Source: Fervidobacterium pennivorans DSM 9078
GTDB taxonomy: Bacteria; Thermotogota; Thermotogae; Thermotogales; Fervidobacteriaceae
DNA length: 64,000 bases
Assembly: GCF_000235405.2 (NCBI RefSeq)
Contig: NC_017095.1
Location: 1,823,501 to 1,887,500, forward strand
Direction: 5' to 3'
The translations under genes were made by a program, and so were the position numbers. Below the pieces are notes generated by a model. That model was given only the letters and a program-made list of their open reading frames with translations, did not search any database and was not told the DNA's origin. This document shows, piece after piece, positions 27,197 to 36,200 of the stretch; position 1 is the stretch's first letter, and the number at the start of each line of letters is the position of its first letter.

Positions 27197-27769
27197 TTGA
27201 AAAAAAGTGGTGCGAAAATACAAGAACGTTCGAAAAAGATAGCTTACATAGGTTTAATCCTTGGCTTTCTTTTCGTGTTCGTTTACCTTGGTCATGCAAC
27301 GCCAAGCGAGTGGACATTCCTTATACTTGCTTCTTACTTAGCTTATGCTCCATACCTTTTGTTTGATAGCTTTTTTGCAGGGTTTTGGACTGTTGTCGGT
27401 TTAAATGTACTCGCTTACCTATTTATACCGAGAATTGGATATGTTACTACGTTTACGTTCATTTCTTTTTACGTTCCAGTGAGATATATAATAATGAAGA
27501 AATTATCAGCACTGCCTTCCTGGATTTTTAAATACGTTTATTTCAATTTTGCATTTTTTGGTTGGGTTTATGTCCAAAGCAAGGTACTTGGTATCGATAT
27601 ACTTTCACAAACAGCAACAGGTATTGCCAAAGTGATTCCCGTGAGCGAAGCTTTGGTATTTTATGGTATAATTATCTTTGGCAACATTTTTTTCGCAGCA
27701 TACGAATATCTTTTTGAAAGAGTTGTTCAAGAGATGAAAAGGTGGATTGAAAAGATATTAATAAAATGA
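27197..27769 (+). CDS. Multi-pass membrane protein of unknown function
   Basis: I do not recognise this 190-residue product. It has about six hydrophobic helices and basic ends (KKSGAKIQERSKK and KRWIEKILIK), so it is an inner-membrane protein with cytoplasmic termini. No transport or enzyme motif is visible. The start is TTG 27197, with AAAGGAG ten bases upstream. It precedes the J-like Cys-rich gene by 27 bases and then the DUF5685 gene, so the three are probably one transcript. Confidence 0.75.
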   Translation: MKKSGAKIQERSKKIAYIGLILGFLFVFVYLGHATPSEWTFLILASYLAYAPYLLFDSFFAGFWTVVGLNVLAYLFIPRIGYVTTFTFISFYVPVRYIIMKKLSALPSWIFKYVYFNFAFFGWVYVQSKVLGIDILSQTATGIAKVIPVSEALVFYGIIIFGNIFFAAYEYLFERVVQEMKRWIEKILIK

Positions 27770-27796
27770 ATAATTGACAGGTTGGGGGTGTTGTAC

Positions 27797-28180
27797 TTGG
27801 CACGTAGTTTGTATGAGCTTCTCAATGTAGAACCAGATACACCCCATATACGGATTGAGGCACTATACAGAGAGTATCTTGAAAAGTATGATCCGAAAAG
27901 ATACGAAAATAGTCCACTTAAGCCTATTGCTACGGCAAAATACAATGAGCTGATTGAAGCCTATGAAGTATATAAAAGAGGGCAAGGTGATGAAATGATA
28001 CCAGTTGAGTATTCAAAGTTTGGTGGTTATGCAGATTCTACATTAAAGGGTTATAGACCTGGATATTATTACAGAAGAAATGACGGTTGCTGTGACGATG
28101 TGTGTCGATGTATCGGTTGTCTTTGGGTTGGCGATACTTGTTGCGAGTGCATGGGCGGAGATTGCATTTCGTGTATGTAA
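27797..28180 (+). CDS. Degenerate J-domain protein with Cys-rich tail
   Basis: A 127-residue protein. Residues 1-65 resemble a J domain: SLYELLNVEPDT opening, a helix ending EKYDPKRY where the Hsp70-activating HPD should stand, and YNELIEAYEVYKRG. The HPD is missing (YDPK instead), so DnaK stimulation is unlikely. The last 32 residues hold ten cysteines (GCCDDVCRC, GDTCCECMGGDCISC), an arrangement able to bind zinc or a cluster. I place the start at TTG 27797, after GGGGGTG; the frame is open five codons further. The partner is the DUF5685 gene 30 bases downstream. Confidence 0.75.
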   Translation: MARSLYELLNVEPDTPHIRIEALYREYLEKYDPKRYENSPLKPIATAKYNELIEAYEVYKRGQGDEMIPVEYSKFGGYADSTLKGYRPGYYYRRNDGCCDDVCRCIGCLWVGDTCCECMGGDCISCM

Positions 28181-28210
28181 ATTCTTTGATTTTGTTAAGT
28201 GGGTGTTTTT

Positions 28211-29077
28211 ATGTTTGGATATGTCAAACCAGAAAAAAGCGAACTAAAGGTTAGGGAACTGAACGAATTTCGTGCGTTTTATTGTGGAGTTTGCACAAGT
28301 TTACATAAATCGCGATACCTTGCAAAGTTGTTTCTGAGCTATGATGCTGTTTTTTTCGCACTGATTTTAACTTCGATTAGAGGCAAGATACTTGAATACA
28401 AAAAGCGTTTTTGCGGGGTTGGGTTAAGAAATATTTTGTATTACGAAAGTGAAGAGATAAGTCTTGCTGCAAGTAATTTTCTTTTGCTACTGAAATACAA
28501 ACTTTTAGACGATGTGAGAGACGAAAGGAATTTTGTTGAAGCTCTGCTTTTGAACTTTTTTAAAAACATCACAGGGAGCTCCGCTACTTTAGAATCTCGC
28601 CTTCAAGCTCTTATTAGAGAACTTAGTGAGACAGAAAGAAAACGTGAACCCACCGTTGACAAGCCTGCTGAGATTTTTGGTAATATCGTTGCACTGTTTT
28701 TTGAAGATTTGGGTGAGCTGTCTTCTGAACAAAGGACGGTGTTAATACATCTTGCCAGGCATATTGGAAAATGGATATACGTGCTTGATGCGTTCGATGA
28801 TTTGAAAAAGGACATAAGTAAAGGGAACTACAATCCATTGGCTATTCAGTTTGGATTTACCCATGGGATGGATATTCAAGAGTTTATTGACAAGATTAGG
28901 CCTAAGGTTAGGGAGTACTTATTCAAGATTTATGATGAAGTGGTCCTTGCTTACAATTTACTTGAGTTGAAGACATACAAAGGAATTCTTGACAATATAG
29001 TCTACCTTGGACTGTTTGAAGAGACGGAACGTGTTTTAAGCGGAAGAAAAACATGCAAAAAGCTTTATACGGCGTAA
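28211..29077 (+). CDS. DUF5685-family protein, isoprenoid-synthase-like helices
   Basis: A 288-residue, mostly helical protein. The N-terminus MFGYVKPEKSELKVRE and FRAFYCGVC match the DUF5685 family. A conserved acidic segment, YVLDAFDDLKKD followed by GNYNPL, resembles the DxxDD metal-pyrophosphate motifs of all-helical isoprenoid synthases; a second acidic cluster (KLLDDVRDERN) lies near residue 100. This suggests, but does not show, binding of a diphosphate substrate. I start at ATG 28211 because family members begin MFGYV; a GTG four codons earlier is open. Cysteines near 27-30 add a possible metal site. Function is unknown. Confidence 0.8.
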   Translation: MFGYVKPEKSELKVRELNEFRAFYCGVCTSLHKSRYLAKLFLSYDAVFFALILTSIRGKILEYKKRFCGVGLRNILYYESEEISLAASNFLLLLKYKLLDDVRDERNFVEALLLNFFKNITGSSATLESRLQALIRELSETERKREPTVDKPAEIFGNIVALFFEDLGELSSEQRTVLIHLARHIGKWIYVLDAFDDLKKDISKGNYNPLAIQFGFTHGMDIQEFIDKIRPKVREYLFKIYDEVVLAYNLLELKTYKGILDNIVYLGLFEETERVLSGRKTCKKLYTA

Positions 29078-29222
29078 TTTTTTTAATTCATCAGTTTGCA
29101 ATGCTCTCTTGCACTTTTAAAATGTGAAGAGCTATGGTAAAATAAACAAGCTAGCACAAAAAGGTTGTAGAAGTTAGAGGCTTTTTTGAAAAGCCTATTT
29201 TTGTTAATCAGGAGGTTTTAGG

Positions 29223-29543
29223 ATGATAAGATGGAACTTGTATTCTTTTGGTGAGTTTATTCCACATTGGTATAAGTGGGAAGACGGAACGAAGTTTGTT
29301 GTAGTTTACGGCACATATGAGATAGGTGATTGGGTTTTCCAAGATTCGAAATTGGAGATAGAACTAATTGAGGTTCCAGATGAGATAAGAGACCTAAGAG
29401 AAATATACGAATTCCCCTGGGAGAGATTTAAGATACTACCAACGGATAAAACGGTGGTTGTTAGTCAAGGGAACTTAGAGGATATCGCAGAAACAGAATT
29501 TGAAAAGTTTGTATTGGGACTTGATAATAAAAGTGAGGGTTAG
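29223..29543 (+). CDS. Small hypothetical protein
   Basis: A 106-residue soluble, acidic protein rich in Trp, Phe and Glu, with no signal peptide or membrane segment. AGGAGG stands eight bases before ATG 29223, and an extended -10 element (TGGTAAAAT, 29136-29143) lies 80 bases upstream, so it is a real gene. I see no known domain. A strong terminator follows. Confidence 0.7.
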   Translation: MIRWNLYSFGEFIPHWYKWEDGTKFVVVYGTYEIGDWVFQDSKLEIELIEVPDEIRDLREIYEFPWERFKILPTDKTVVVSQGNLEDIAETEFEKFVLGLDNKSEG

Positions 29544-29592
29544 TAAATTCATTGAGATTCTCCAGGACGATATAAAACAATAAAGCAAAAAT

Positions 29593-29623
29593 AAAGCGGG
29601 CATGATTTCGCCCGCTTTTGTTT
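29593..29623. terminator. Bidirectional terminator
   Basis: A 9-bp stem (29593-29601 with 29610-29618) flanked by T-rich sequence on the plus strand and A-rich on the other side; it lies between convergent genes. Confidence 0.88.
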
Positions 29624-29648
29624 TATACTCACTTTTACTCAATATAGC

Positions 29649-31241
29649 TCAGATTTTTGTCATGATTTCTAGGATGAATTTTGCAGTCTTTCTGAGAGTT
29701 TCATCTTTTATTTGTGCCATTTCCTCTTCAGATGGTTGATAACCAATTGCTTTGAATAGATTAATCGTAAATGTCTCATAATCCGAGCAATCGGTATCAA
29801 AGAAATCGTCCAAGGGCGATTCCAGTAGAGAGATTAATTTTGTTGAAAATGGGAAGTGAATTTCTTCAATTTCGCCGTGGATGTCTTCAATGATGTGGTC
29901 TATATTCTTGTCGCCAGAGAGTATGTGTTGGTATAGCCTCAGTATTGCTGTCGAGCATGCAAGTGGAAGTCCTGCCCCCATAGTTGTTAGCGTAATTTTA
30001 GTGGCATTCTTTTCCATAATTATCGGTTCAGTGCCTGCTATGTACATACCAGCCAGGATATAGGGGAAGTAATCGGTGCTTGCCTTATTGACATCTTTCA
30101 ACACAGGTTCAATGTTCAGTAGCTTTATGAATTCTTCAATGATTATTTCTCCATTATCATCGGTTGATTGTATAATAATTTCTAAGGCTTCTTCAAATGG
30201 GAAATCGACTTTTTCAAGGATTTCTTCTGATTTTTTCATTTCATTTTCGAACTCTTCATCGTAACGCTTTTTACCAACAAAGAACTGAATTCTCTCGAAG
30301 TTTTCTGGGAAATCCTCTTGCACTTTTTCAAAGGTTTCGTAAGCTTCTTCATATAGTCCAAGTCGACGTTGGAGTATGCCAAGCTCGTTGATTACTTCAG
30401 GAGCTTCGTATTGTTTAGCTAATTCAAGTAAGAGGTTGTAAGCCTCGAAATGTTTGCCAAGTTTTGTCAGAGTGTAAGCAAGGTTATACATAATCTCGGG
30501 TTTTTTAGAAATTTCCAAACCTTTTCTGAAGATTTCTTCTGCTTTTTCGTATTGTTGACGTAGGTTATACACGACTCCAAGTCTCAAGTATGCTTCTGGC
30601 ATCGGCTCAAATTTTATGCCTTCGGCAGACAATTCGCGTGTCTCCAGTTTTTGAATTATCGAACGGTAAATTACCTCGGCGTCGCTCAGTTGTCCAAGTT
30701 CCATGTATATGTCCCCGATTTTTAAAAGAGGGAGTAAGAAGTTCGGGTCACTTTGGTAAGCTTTTGTGTAGGCTTCCATGGCTTCATCGTAATCTTTTTT
30801 GGCAAACAACACGTTGCCAAGTTCGTAATACGCAAGTGAGAAATTAGGATTAAGAGCTAGCGATTGTTTAAGTGCTATTTCTGCAAGGTCATAATTTGCC
30901 AATTTGGCTTGCAAGATAGCGTTGTAGAAATAGTATCGGTAATCTTCTTGGAGTTCTTTGGCTGTCTTTAGAATTTGCTCTGCTTCTTCAAACTTTTTTT
31001 CGTTGATTAGTATTTTGAACTTTTCATATAGAAAGTAAAGCAAATAAGATTTCCAGTATTCGCTCTTTTCTACCTTGTATTGTTCTTGAAGCCCTCTCAG
31101 TATCACATCGATTGGTATATTATTCTGGTCTGTTACAAGAAGAAGGTCTTCCGCAAGAATAGGTAATTTAACCGGCAAGTTCAACTTTTTTGCAACTTCC
31201 GGTTTAATGGGAAGATATACTATCGCCTTTATTTTCTCCAC
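29649..31241 (-). CDS. TPR-repeat protein
   Basis: A 530-residue cytoplasmic protein. Residues about 80-340 are tetratricopeptide repeats (for example LAYYELGNVLFAKKDYDEAM, PEAYLRLGVVYNLRQQYEKA), a scaffold for protein contacts. The N-terminal 70 and C-terminal 170 residues are not repeats and I cannot name them. The start is taken as GTG 31241, which overlaps the GAGG of its ribosome site; no better start is visible. It is the last gene of the ileS operon, 22 bases after the HIT gene. Confidence 0.82.
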   Translation of the reverse strand: MEKIKAIVYLPIKPEVAKKLNLPVKLPILAEDLLLVTDQNNIPIDVILRGLQEQYKVEKSEYWKSYLLYFLYEKFKILINEKKFEEAEQILKTAKELQEDYRYYFYNAILQAKLANYDLAEIALKQSLALNPNFSLAYYELGNVLFAKKDYDEAMEAYTKAYQSDPNFLLPLLKIGDIYMELGQLSDAEVIYRSIIQKLETRELSAEGIKFEPMPEAYLRLGVVYNLRQQYEKAEEIFRKGLEISKKPEIMYNLAYTLTKLGKHFEAYNLLLELAKQYEAPEVINELGILQRRLGLYEEAYETFEKVQEDFPENFERIQFFVGKKRYDEEFENEMKKSEEILEKVDFPFEEALEIIIQSTDDNGEIIIEEFIKLLNIEPVLKDVNKASTDYFPYILAGMYIAGTEPIIMEKNATKITLTTMGAGLPLACSTAILRLYQHILSGDKNIDHIIEDIHGEIEEIHFPFSTKLISLLESPLDDFFDTDCSDYETFTINLFKAIGYQPSEEEMAQIKDETLRKTAKFILEIMTKI

Positions 31242-31263
31242 CTCGCTTTTTGATTAATTCTAA

Positions 31264-31599
31264 TTATCCAAGAGATCCTAATTTTCTTCCTCCGATTATG
31301 TGGAAGTGAATATGGTGCACTTCTTGTCCTGCATCTTTGCCGTTGTTTTGAACAATTCTGTAGCTTTCCAAACCACTTGTTTTGGTTACGGTCTTTATGA
31401 CTTCGAACAATTTCCACATCTTTTGACTATCCTCAACAGAAAGTTCACTAACCGTTGGCACATGCTTTTTGTAAATCACCAGTAGGTGGACAGGTGCAAC
31501 AGGTCTAATGTCTTTAATGACTATGAAATCTTCATCTTCATACACTTTTTCTGAAGAGATTTCTCCGTTTATAATCTTGCAGAACACACAATCTGCCAT
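31264..31599 (-). CDS. HIT-family nucleotide-binding hydrolase
   Basis: A 111-residue cytoplasmic protein of the HinT branch. It has CVFCKIINGEI at the start, two cysteines of a possible zinc site, and the histidine triad HHIHFHIIGG near the C-terminus. Such enzymes remove AMP from phosphoramidates, including those made by aminoacyl-tRNA synthetases, which fits its place in the ileS operon. I chose ATG 31599 after GAGGGGGG; a TTG two codons earlier is also open. Confidence 0.93.
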   Translation of the reverse strand: MADCVFCKIINGEISSEKVYEDEDFIVIKDIRPVAPVHLLVIYKKHVPTVSELSVEDSQKMWKLFEVIKTVTKTSGLESYRIVQNNGKDAGQEVHHIHFHIIGGRKLGSLG

Positions 31600-31629
31600 A
31601 TACAACCCCCCTCGAAACTACTAAAAAAG

Positions 31630-32901
31630 TTATTGTTCTTGAATTTTTGTAATCTTGTTTGTTTTGCTTTCTAACAAGTAGTATTTTGCGTTTCCAACGC
31701 TTAATTGGTTGACATTGGTTTTAAATAGGTAGGCAATTGAATAGTTTTCGACTTTTGCGTTTATTAACGACGAATTTTTAATTTTCAGAACACTACCTTT
31801 AGACAGCTGTAAGTCTGTAATTTTTGAGGATACAAGAGCAACCGATGAAAGGTCAGAGACCGAAAATTTGTCAAACCGAGAGTTGTACGAAATAACTTTT
31901 GATACTAATCCAACTTTTACGTTATTAACAGCTGCGTTGTTTATCACAACATTCCCACAATTTTGAATTTCAAGTTCTTCAATTGATGAATCGATGATAT
32001 AAACTGTATAAACACCGTTGATTGATACCTTACTAAGCGAGGATTTTCTAATTACTACAAAGTTAGTTAAATTGGCATCAATGTTTCGAAGATTTGAACC
32101 GTCTACAAAAATCAGCGCACCCCTGTCTGAGGTAATATCAATTCCGGGACCAATGGCACTAACATAAGCTGAACCGTTATCGGAAACTGTGAGTTTTCCA
32201 CTTCCCAAGAAGCTAACTAGTCCTGTTGTTACAAGAGCACCCTTGATATTCAGTTCGGCATTGAGAGCGGTGATGATTGTAACTCCACCTTCCAGCATAA
32301 GAGCACTTTTCTCGGGTAGTATGGTTTTGCTGATTATCTTGTAAGGTGATTTTGAAGAAAGTAGGAACTTCCTACCAGAAATATTTGTAATCGGGTTTTG
32401 TGAATCAAGTATGTCAAGTTTCTCAAGTGTTGGCGGAACAAAAGCAACATCCGTTACATTATCAAAATCATCACTCGCAACTGCCAGATAGAATTTGTCA
32501 GAAAGTTTGATTTCGTTTGATTTATCAATGGCTTTCAGGGCTCTTACCGTTGGGTCGTAAAATGTGACTGTGCTGTCAAAGACATACGTATAGACTTCCG
32601 TAATTCCATTCAGTCGAATTTTGTCGGGAGCGGTTTTTACTTCAACGGTGTATTTTTGGTCATTTATGGTTATAGTTCTCTTCCCATCAGCCAAGAGCAT
32701 TCCATCGAGAAATGTGAAAGGAAAGTTTTTTCCATCAACTTTGAGTTCTTTTCCCAGTTCAATTTTGTTAATCCCCAATTTTTGTGGGACTAAAACCCCG
32801 GCAGTTGCTATGACTGCCGGGATAATTAAAATTATCAAAGGCAAAATTACAGATAATTCAAAATGCTTTTCTTTGTGAATATATCTCGCAACTCTTTCCA
32901 T
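31630..32901 (-). CDS. Membrane-anchored beta-solenoid protein of unknown function
   Basis: A 423-residue protein. Residues 17-40 are one hydrophobic segment (LSVILPLIILIIPAVIATAG) after a basic start, giving an N-terminal anchor with the body outside. From about residue 195 onward the sequence shows short repeating beta strands (SLSKVSINGVYTVYIID, SSIEELEIQNCGNVVIN and so on, about 18-20 residues apart) typical of a right-handed beta helix. No enzyme site is visible. It lies between ileS and the HIT gene. It could be a surface or toga structural element. Confidence 0.75.
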   Translation of the reverse strand: MERVARYIHKEKHFELSVILPLIILIIPAVIATAGVLVPQKLGINKIELGKELKVDGKNFPFTFLDGMLLADGKRTITINDQKYTVEVKTAPDKIRLNGITEVYTYVFDSTVTFYDPTVRALKAIDKSNEIKLSDKFYLAVASDDFDNVTDVAFVPPTLEKLDILDSQNPITNISGRKFLLSSKSPYKIISKTILPEKSALMLEGGVTIITALNAELNIKGALVTTGLVSFLGSGKLTVSDNGSAYVSAIGPGIDITSDRGALIFVDGSNLRNIDANLTNFVVIRKSSLSKVSINGVYTVYIIDSSIEELEIQNCGNVVINNAAVNNVKVGLVSKVISYNSRFDKFSVSDLSSVALVSSKITDLQLSKGSVLKIKNSSLINAKVENYSIAYLFKTNVNQLSVGNAKYYLLESKTNKITKIQEQ

Positions 32902-32929
32902 CTTATCATCTCTTCTTATTCTTTCTTCC

Positions 32930-35668
32930 TTATTTCCTTTCCCCTCTAAGCACGGCTGAACAGCGAGGACATGTTTCTGGGTGTTCTAGGTCTTTACCGG
33001 TATCTGGGTGGTATTTCCAACAGCGCTGACATTTTTGACCTTCTGCTCTTTGGACTAAAACATTTGCAAACTGACCGTTTAATCCAGAGATGTTTTCAGA
33101 CAAAGTCACTTTTGAAACAATGAAGAATTCTTCAAGCAGTGACTCGTATTTTCTGAGCAAGTTTTTCAATTCTTCGTTCTTTGCTTCGATTATTACATGG
33201 GCATCGAGTGAATGACCGATAATATCAGATGCCCTGGCGTTTTCCAGTGCTTTCAGCACATCGTCCCTTATGAGTAGCAAATGATCGAATTCCTCAAGAA
33301 GCGCTTCGTCGATAAATTCTTTTCTGACTTCTGGCCAGTATTCAAGATGCACGCTTTCGTATCTCTTCAAATGGCTTTCTTGGTATGCTTCTTCTGCCGT
33401 GAATGGAATAATTGGTGCAAGAATCTTTATCAGTGCTTCAAGTATGTAGTGTAGAGCAGTTTGAGCAGACCTTCTGTAGATTGAATCTTTTGCCTCGACG
33501 TAGAGTCTGTCTTTGAGTATATCTAAATACACAGCACTTAGTTCTGTGGTGCAGTATTTGACAGTTGCGTTGTAGACTTTGGAGTATTCGAATCCTTCGT
33601 AGTATTGTGTTATCTGTTCGATGAATTTTTGAAGTCTGCCAAGTGCCCATTTGTCCAATGGGAGCAGTTTTTCGTATGGTAGCAAGTCTGCTTCTGTAAA
33701 GTCATAAAGGTTACTGAGCAAATATCTCAGGGTGTTTCTCAACTTTCTGTAGACCTCAACTTGCTGTTCTATTATGTTCTTACCAACCCTGATGTTATCA
33801 AAGAAGTCCGTGCTTGCAACCCACAATCTCAATATGTCAGCACCATACTTGTTGACAATTTCCATTGGATCAATTACGTTTCCGAGAGATTTACTCATCT
33901 TTCTGCCTTGTTCATCTTTGATGAAACCGTGCGTGACAACAGCTTTGAATGGTGCAGTTCCCGCTTTTGCAGTGGATAAGAATATGGAGCTTTGGAACCA
34001 ACCTCTGTGTTGGTCATCACCTTCTAAGTATAGGTCAACTGGGAACCTCTCACCTTTGGAGCGTATCACCGCTTCCCATGAACATCCAGAATCTATCCAA
34101 ACATCTAATGTATCATGTGTCTTTTCAAAATTCTTGCTTCCGCAAGCTGGGCATTTGAAATCTGCTGGAATTAGTTCGTTAACGTCAAGCTCGAACCAGG
34201 CATCTGTGCCTTTTTCTTTTACTATATTTGCAAAGTGCTCGATTACTTTTGGCTCGAGTGTAACTTCGCCACAGTCTTTACATTTTACCGCTGGAATTGG
34301 TACTCCCCAAACCCTTTGACGTGAAATCGTCCAGTCAGGTCTTTCCTGAACCATTGCGGTGATACGTGTTTCACCCCAAGCAGGATACCATTTAACTTTC
34401 TTTATCTCCTCGAGCACTTTACCTCGTAAGTTATTTTTATCAACGGAGATGAACCATTGTGGTGTGGCACGGAACATAACCGGTCCTTTACAACGCCAGC
34501 AGTGTGGGTAGCTATGGCTAATCTTTCCCGCTTTAATCAAAGAACCGTTGTTTTTTAGGTCTTCAACTATAACTTTGTTGGCATCCCATATCTTTAATCC
34601 TTCATATTTTCCTGCCTCTTTTGTGAATCTACCTTCGTCATCCACGGGCGAAAGAACTGGAAGATTGTATTTTAAACCCGTTTGATAGTCTTCTTCACCG
34701 TGTCCCGGAGCTGTATGGACACAACCGGTACCATCTTCAAGAGTTACGTAATCGGCAAGAACGACAACAGAAGTTCTGTCGTAAAGTGGGTGTTTTGTAA
34801 GTTTGCCTTCAAGTTCTTTGCCTACGAATTTTTCAACAACTTCAAAGTCAATACCAACATCTGCCGCGAACTTTTGAAGTAGGCCTTCTGCAACAATCCA
34901 GTATTCTTCGTCGACTTTTATTTTGACATATGTGTAATCTGGATGGAGCGCGATAGCAACATTTGCTGGGATAGTCCAAGGGGTTGTGGTCCAGATTACA
35001 ATATACGTGTCTGGTTTATCGACCATTTGGAATTTTACATAAATTGATGGAGATTCGTGGTCGTGGTATTCGATTTCTGCTTCCGCAAGGGCTGTTCTAC
35101 ACGTTGGACACCAATAAACAGGCTTGTTACCACGATAGACGTTGCCGTTTTCCACCAACGTTTTAAATACATCGAGTATATGGTATTCGTAATCTGGGTC
35201 AAGTGTTATGTATGGATGTTCCCAGTCACCTTTTACGCCGAGTCGTTTGAATTCCTCTCTCTGAATGTCTACGTATTTCAGAGCAAACTCTTTGCAAAGC
35301 TTTCTTATTTCGGCTGGTGATTTTTTCTTTGCTTCTTCTCCCAAGGATGTTGTAACTCTGTGTTCAATTGGCAATCCGTGTGTATCCCATCCAGGAACGA
35401 AAGGCACTCTGTAACCGCGCATGGTTTTGTATCTGGTGACGAAATCTTTCAGTATCTTATTCATAGCGGTACCAAGATGGATGTCTCCATTTGCGTACGG
35501 AGGTCCATCGTGTAGAAGGTATGTTGGTGCATTTGCTCTTGTTTCCAAAGTCTTTTTGTAAATCTCCTTTTCTTCCCAGAATTTCAACATCTCCGGTTCC
35601 TTGTTCACAAGGTTAGCCTTCATTTGAAAGTTTGTTTGTGGTAAGTTCAGCGTTGCTTTATAGTCCAA
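32930..35668 (-). CDS. ileS: Isoleucine-tRNA ligase
   Basis: A 912-residue class I synthetase charging tRNA-Ile. The HIGH signature is HLGTA in [15 protein letters not shown] near residue 65, and KMSKSLGNV is the second ATP motif. [10 protein letters not shown] and the editing domain follow in order, and the C-terminal zinc finger (CQRCW, CPRC) is intact. I chose TTG 35668 because AGGAGG lies eight bases before it; a GTG three codons upstream overlaps the ribosome site. It heads the minus-strand operon with the solenoid, HIT and TPR genes. I saw no T-box leader. Confidence 0.97.
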   Translation of the reverse strand: MDYKATLNLPQTNFQMKANLVNKEPEMLKFWEEKEIYKKTLETRANAPTYLLHDGPPYANGDIHLGTAMNKILKDFVTRYKTMRGYRVPFVPGWDTHGLPIEHRVTTSLGEEAKKKSPAEIRKLCKEFALKYVDIQREEFKRLGVKGDWEHPYITLDPDYEYHILDVFKTLVENGNVYRGNKPVYWCPTCRTALAEAEIEYHDHESPSIYVKFQMVDKPDTYIVIWTTTPWTIPANVAIALHPDYTYVKIKVDEEYWIVAEGLLQKFAADVGIDFEVVEKFVGKELEGKLTKHPLYDRTSVVVLADYVTLEDGTGCVHTAPGHGEEDYQTGLKYNLPVLSPVDDEGRFTKEAGKYEGLKIWDANKVIVEDLKNNGSLIKAGKISHSYPHCWRCKGPVMFRATPQWFISVDKNNLRGKVLEEIKKVKWYPAWGETRITAMVQERPDWTISRQRVWGVPIPAVKCKDCGEVTLEPKVIEHFANIVKEKGTDAWFELDVNELIPADFKCPACGSKNFEKTHDTLDVWIDSGCSWEAVIRSKGERFPVDLYLEGDDQHRGWFQSSIFLSTAKAGTAPFKAVVTHGFIKDEQGRKMSKSLGNVIDPMEIVNKYGADILRLWVASTDFFDNIRVGKNIIEQQVEVYRKLRNTLRYLLSNLYDFTEADLLPYEKLLPLDKWALGRLQKFIEQITQYYEGFEYSKVYNATVKYCTTELSAVYLDILKDRLYVEAKDSIYRRSAQTALHYILEALIKILAPIIPFTAEEAYQESHLKRYESVHLEYWPEVRKEFIDEALLEEFDHLLLIRDDVLKALENARASDIIGHSLDAHVIIEAKNEELKNLLRKYESLLEEFFIVSKVTLSENISGLNGQFANVLVQRAEGQKCQRCWKYHPDTGKDLEHPETCPRCSAVLRGERK

Positions 35669-35716
35669 TTTGAGCACCTCCTAATGCAGTTTTATCCTAT
35701 CAGCTATTTTATAATA

Positions 35717-35744
35717 GAAAAAAAGGGGTGATGCCCACCCCTTT
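35717..35744 (-). terminator. Terminator of the receiver-domain gene
   Basis: On the minus strand a 9-bp stem (35744-35736 with 35730-35722) is followed by T residues. It lies between the receiver gene and ileS. Confidence 0.85.
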
Positions 35745-35765
35745 CTTGAAAGGTGTGGGCACCAT

Positions 35766-36125
35766 TCACATGTTAATCAAACGACTGATTACTTCTTTTA
35801 ATTCAGTTAAATCAGCAGACTTCACAATGTAGGCATCAGCTGCCCAAGAAGCCATATCGCTTTTGTAATGAGAGTAAGCAGTCAATAGAACCAATTTTGT
35901 TTCCCGCCTGATTTCTCTCAGTTTACCCGCAAGTTCCAATCCGTTCATGCTTCCAGGCATCTCGATATCGATAGTAACAAGATCATACTGTTTTTCACCA
36001 AATTTTTTTAGCGCTTCGTCAGCATTTTCAGCTTCATCTACTTCATAACCAGCGTCCATTAATTCTTCGGCTATTAGTAATCTCATGTTGGGTTCATCTT
36101 CAACTACGAGAATTCTTTTGGGCAT
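35766..36125 (-). CDS. Single-domain response regulator (CheY-like)
   Basis: A 119-residue receiver domain with no output domain. The acidic pair is in VVEDEP, the phospho-acceptor Asp lies in TIDIEMPG (about residue 53), Thr in LLTAYS and Lys in YIVKSAD, so the phosphorylation site is complete. It could relay or buffer signals from a kinase encoded elsewhere. TATACTC-like start context: AGGGGG precedes the ATG. It is flanked by its own terminator and is 75 bases after pullulanase on the same strand. Confidence 0.9.
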   Translation of the reverse strand: MPKRILVVEDEPNMRLLIAEELMDAGYEVDEAENADEALKKFGEKQYDLVTIDIEMPGSMNGLELAGKLREIRRETKLVLLTAYSHYKSDMASWAADAYIVKSADLTELKEVISRLINM

Positions 36126-36200
36126 ACTCTTACCCCCTTTCTCGGGGATATTATACCATATGAATTGTTAATATTTCAACTCATCGATAACAAGTTTCTG

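Noticed and set aside
33774-34319. 181-codon plus-strand frame inside ileS
   Set aside because: Antisense to a conserved synthetase; no promoter or ribosome site.
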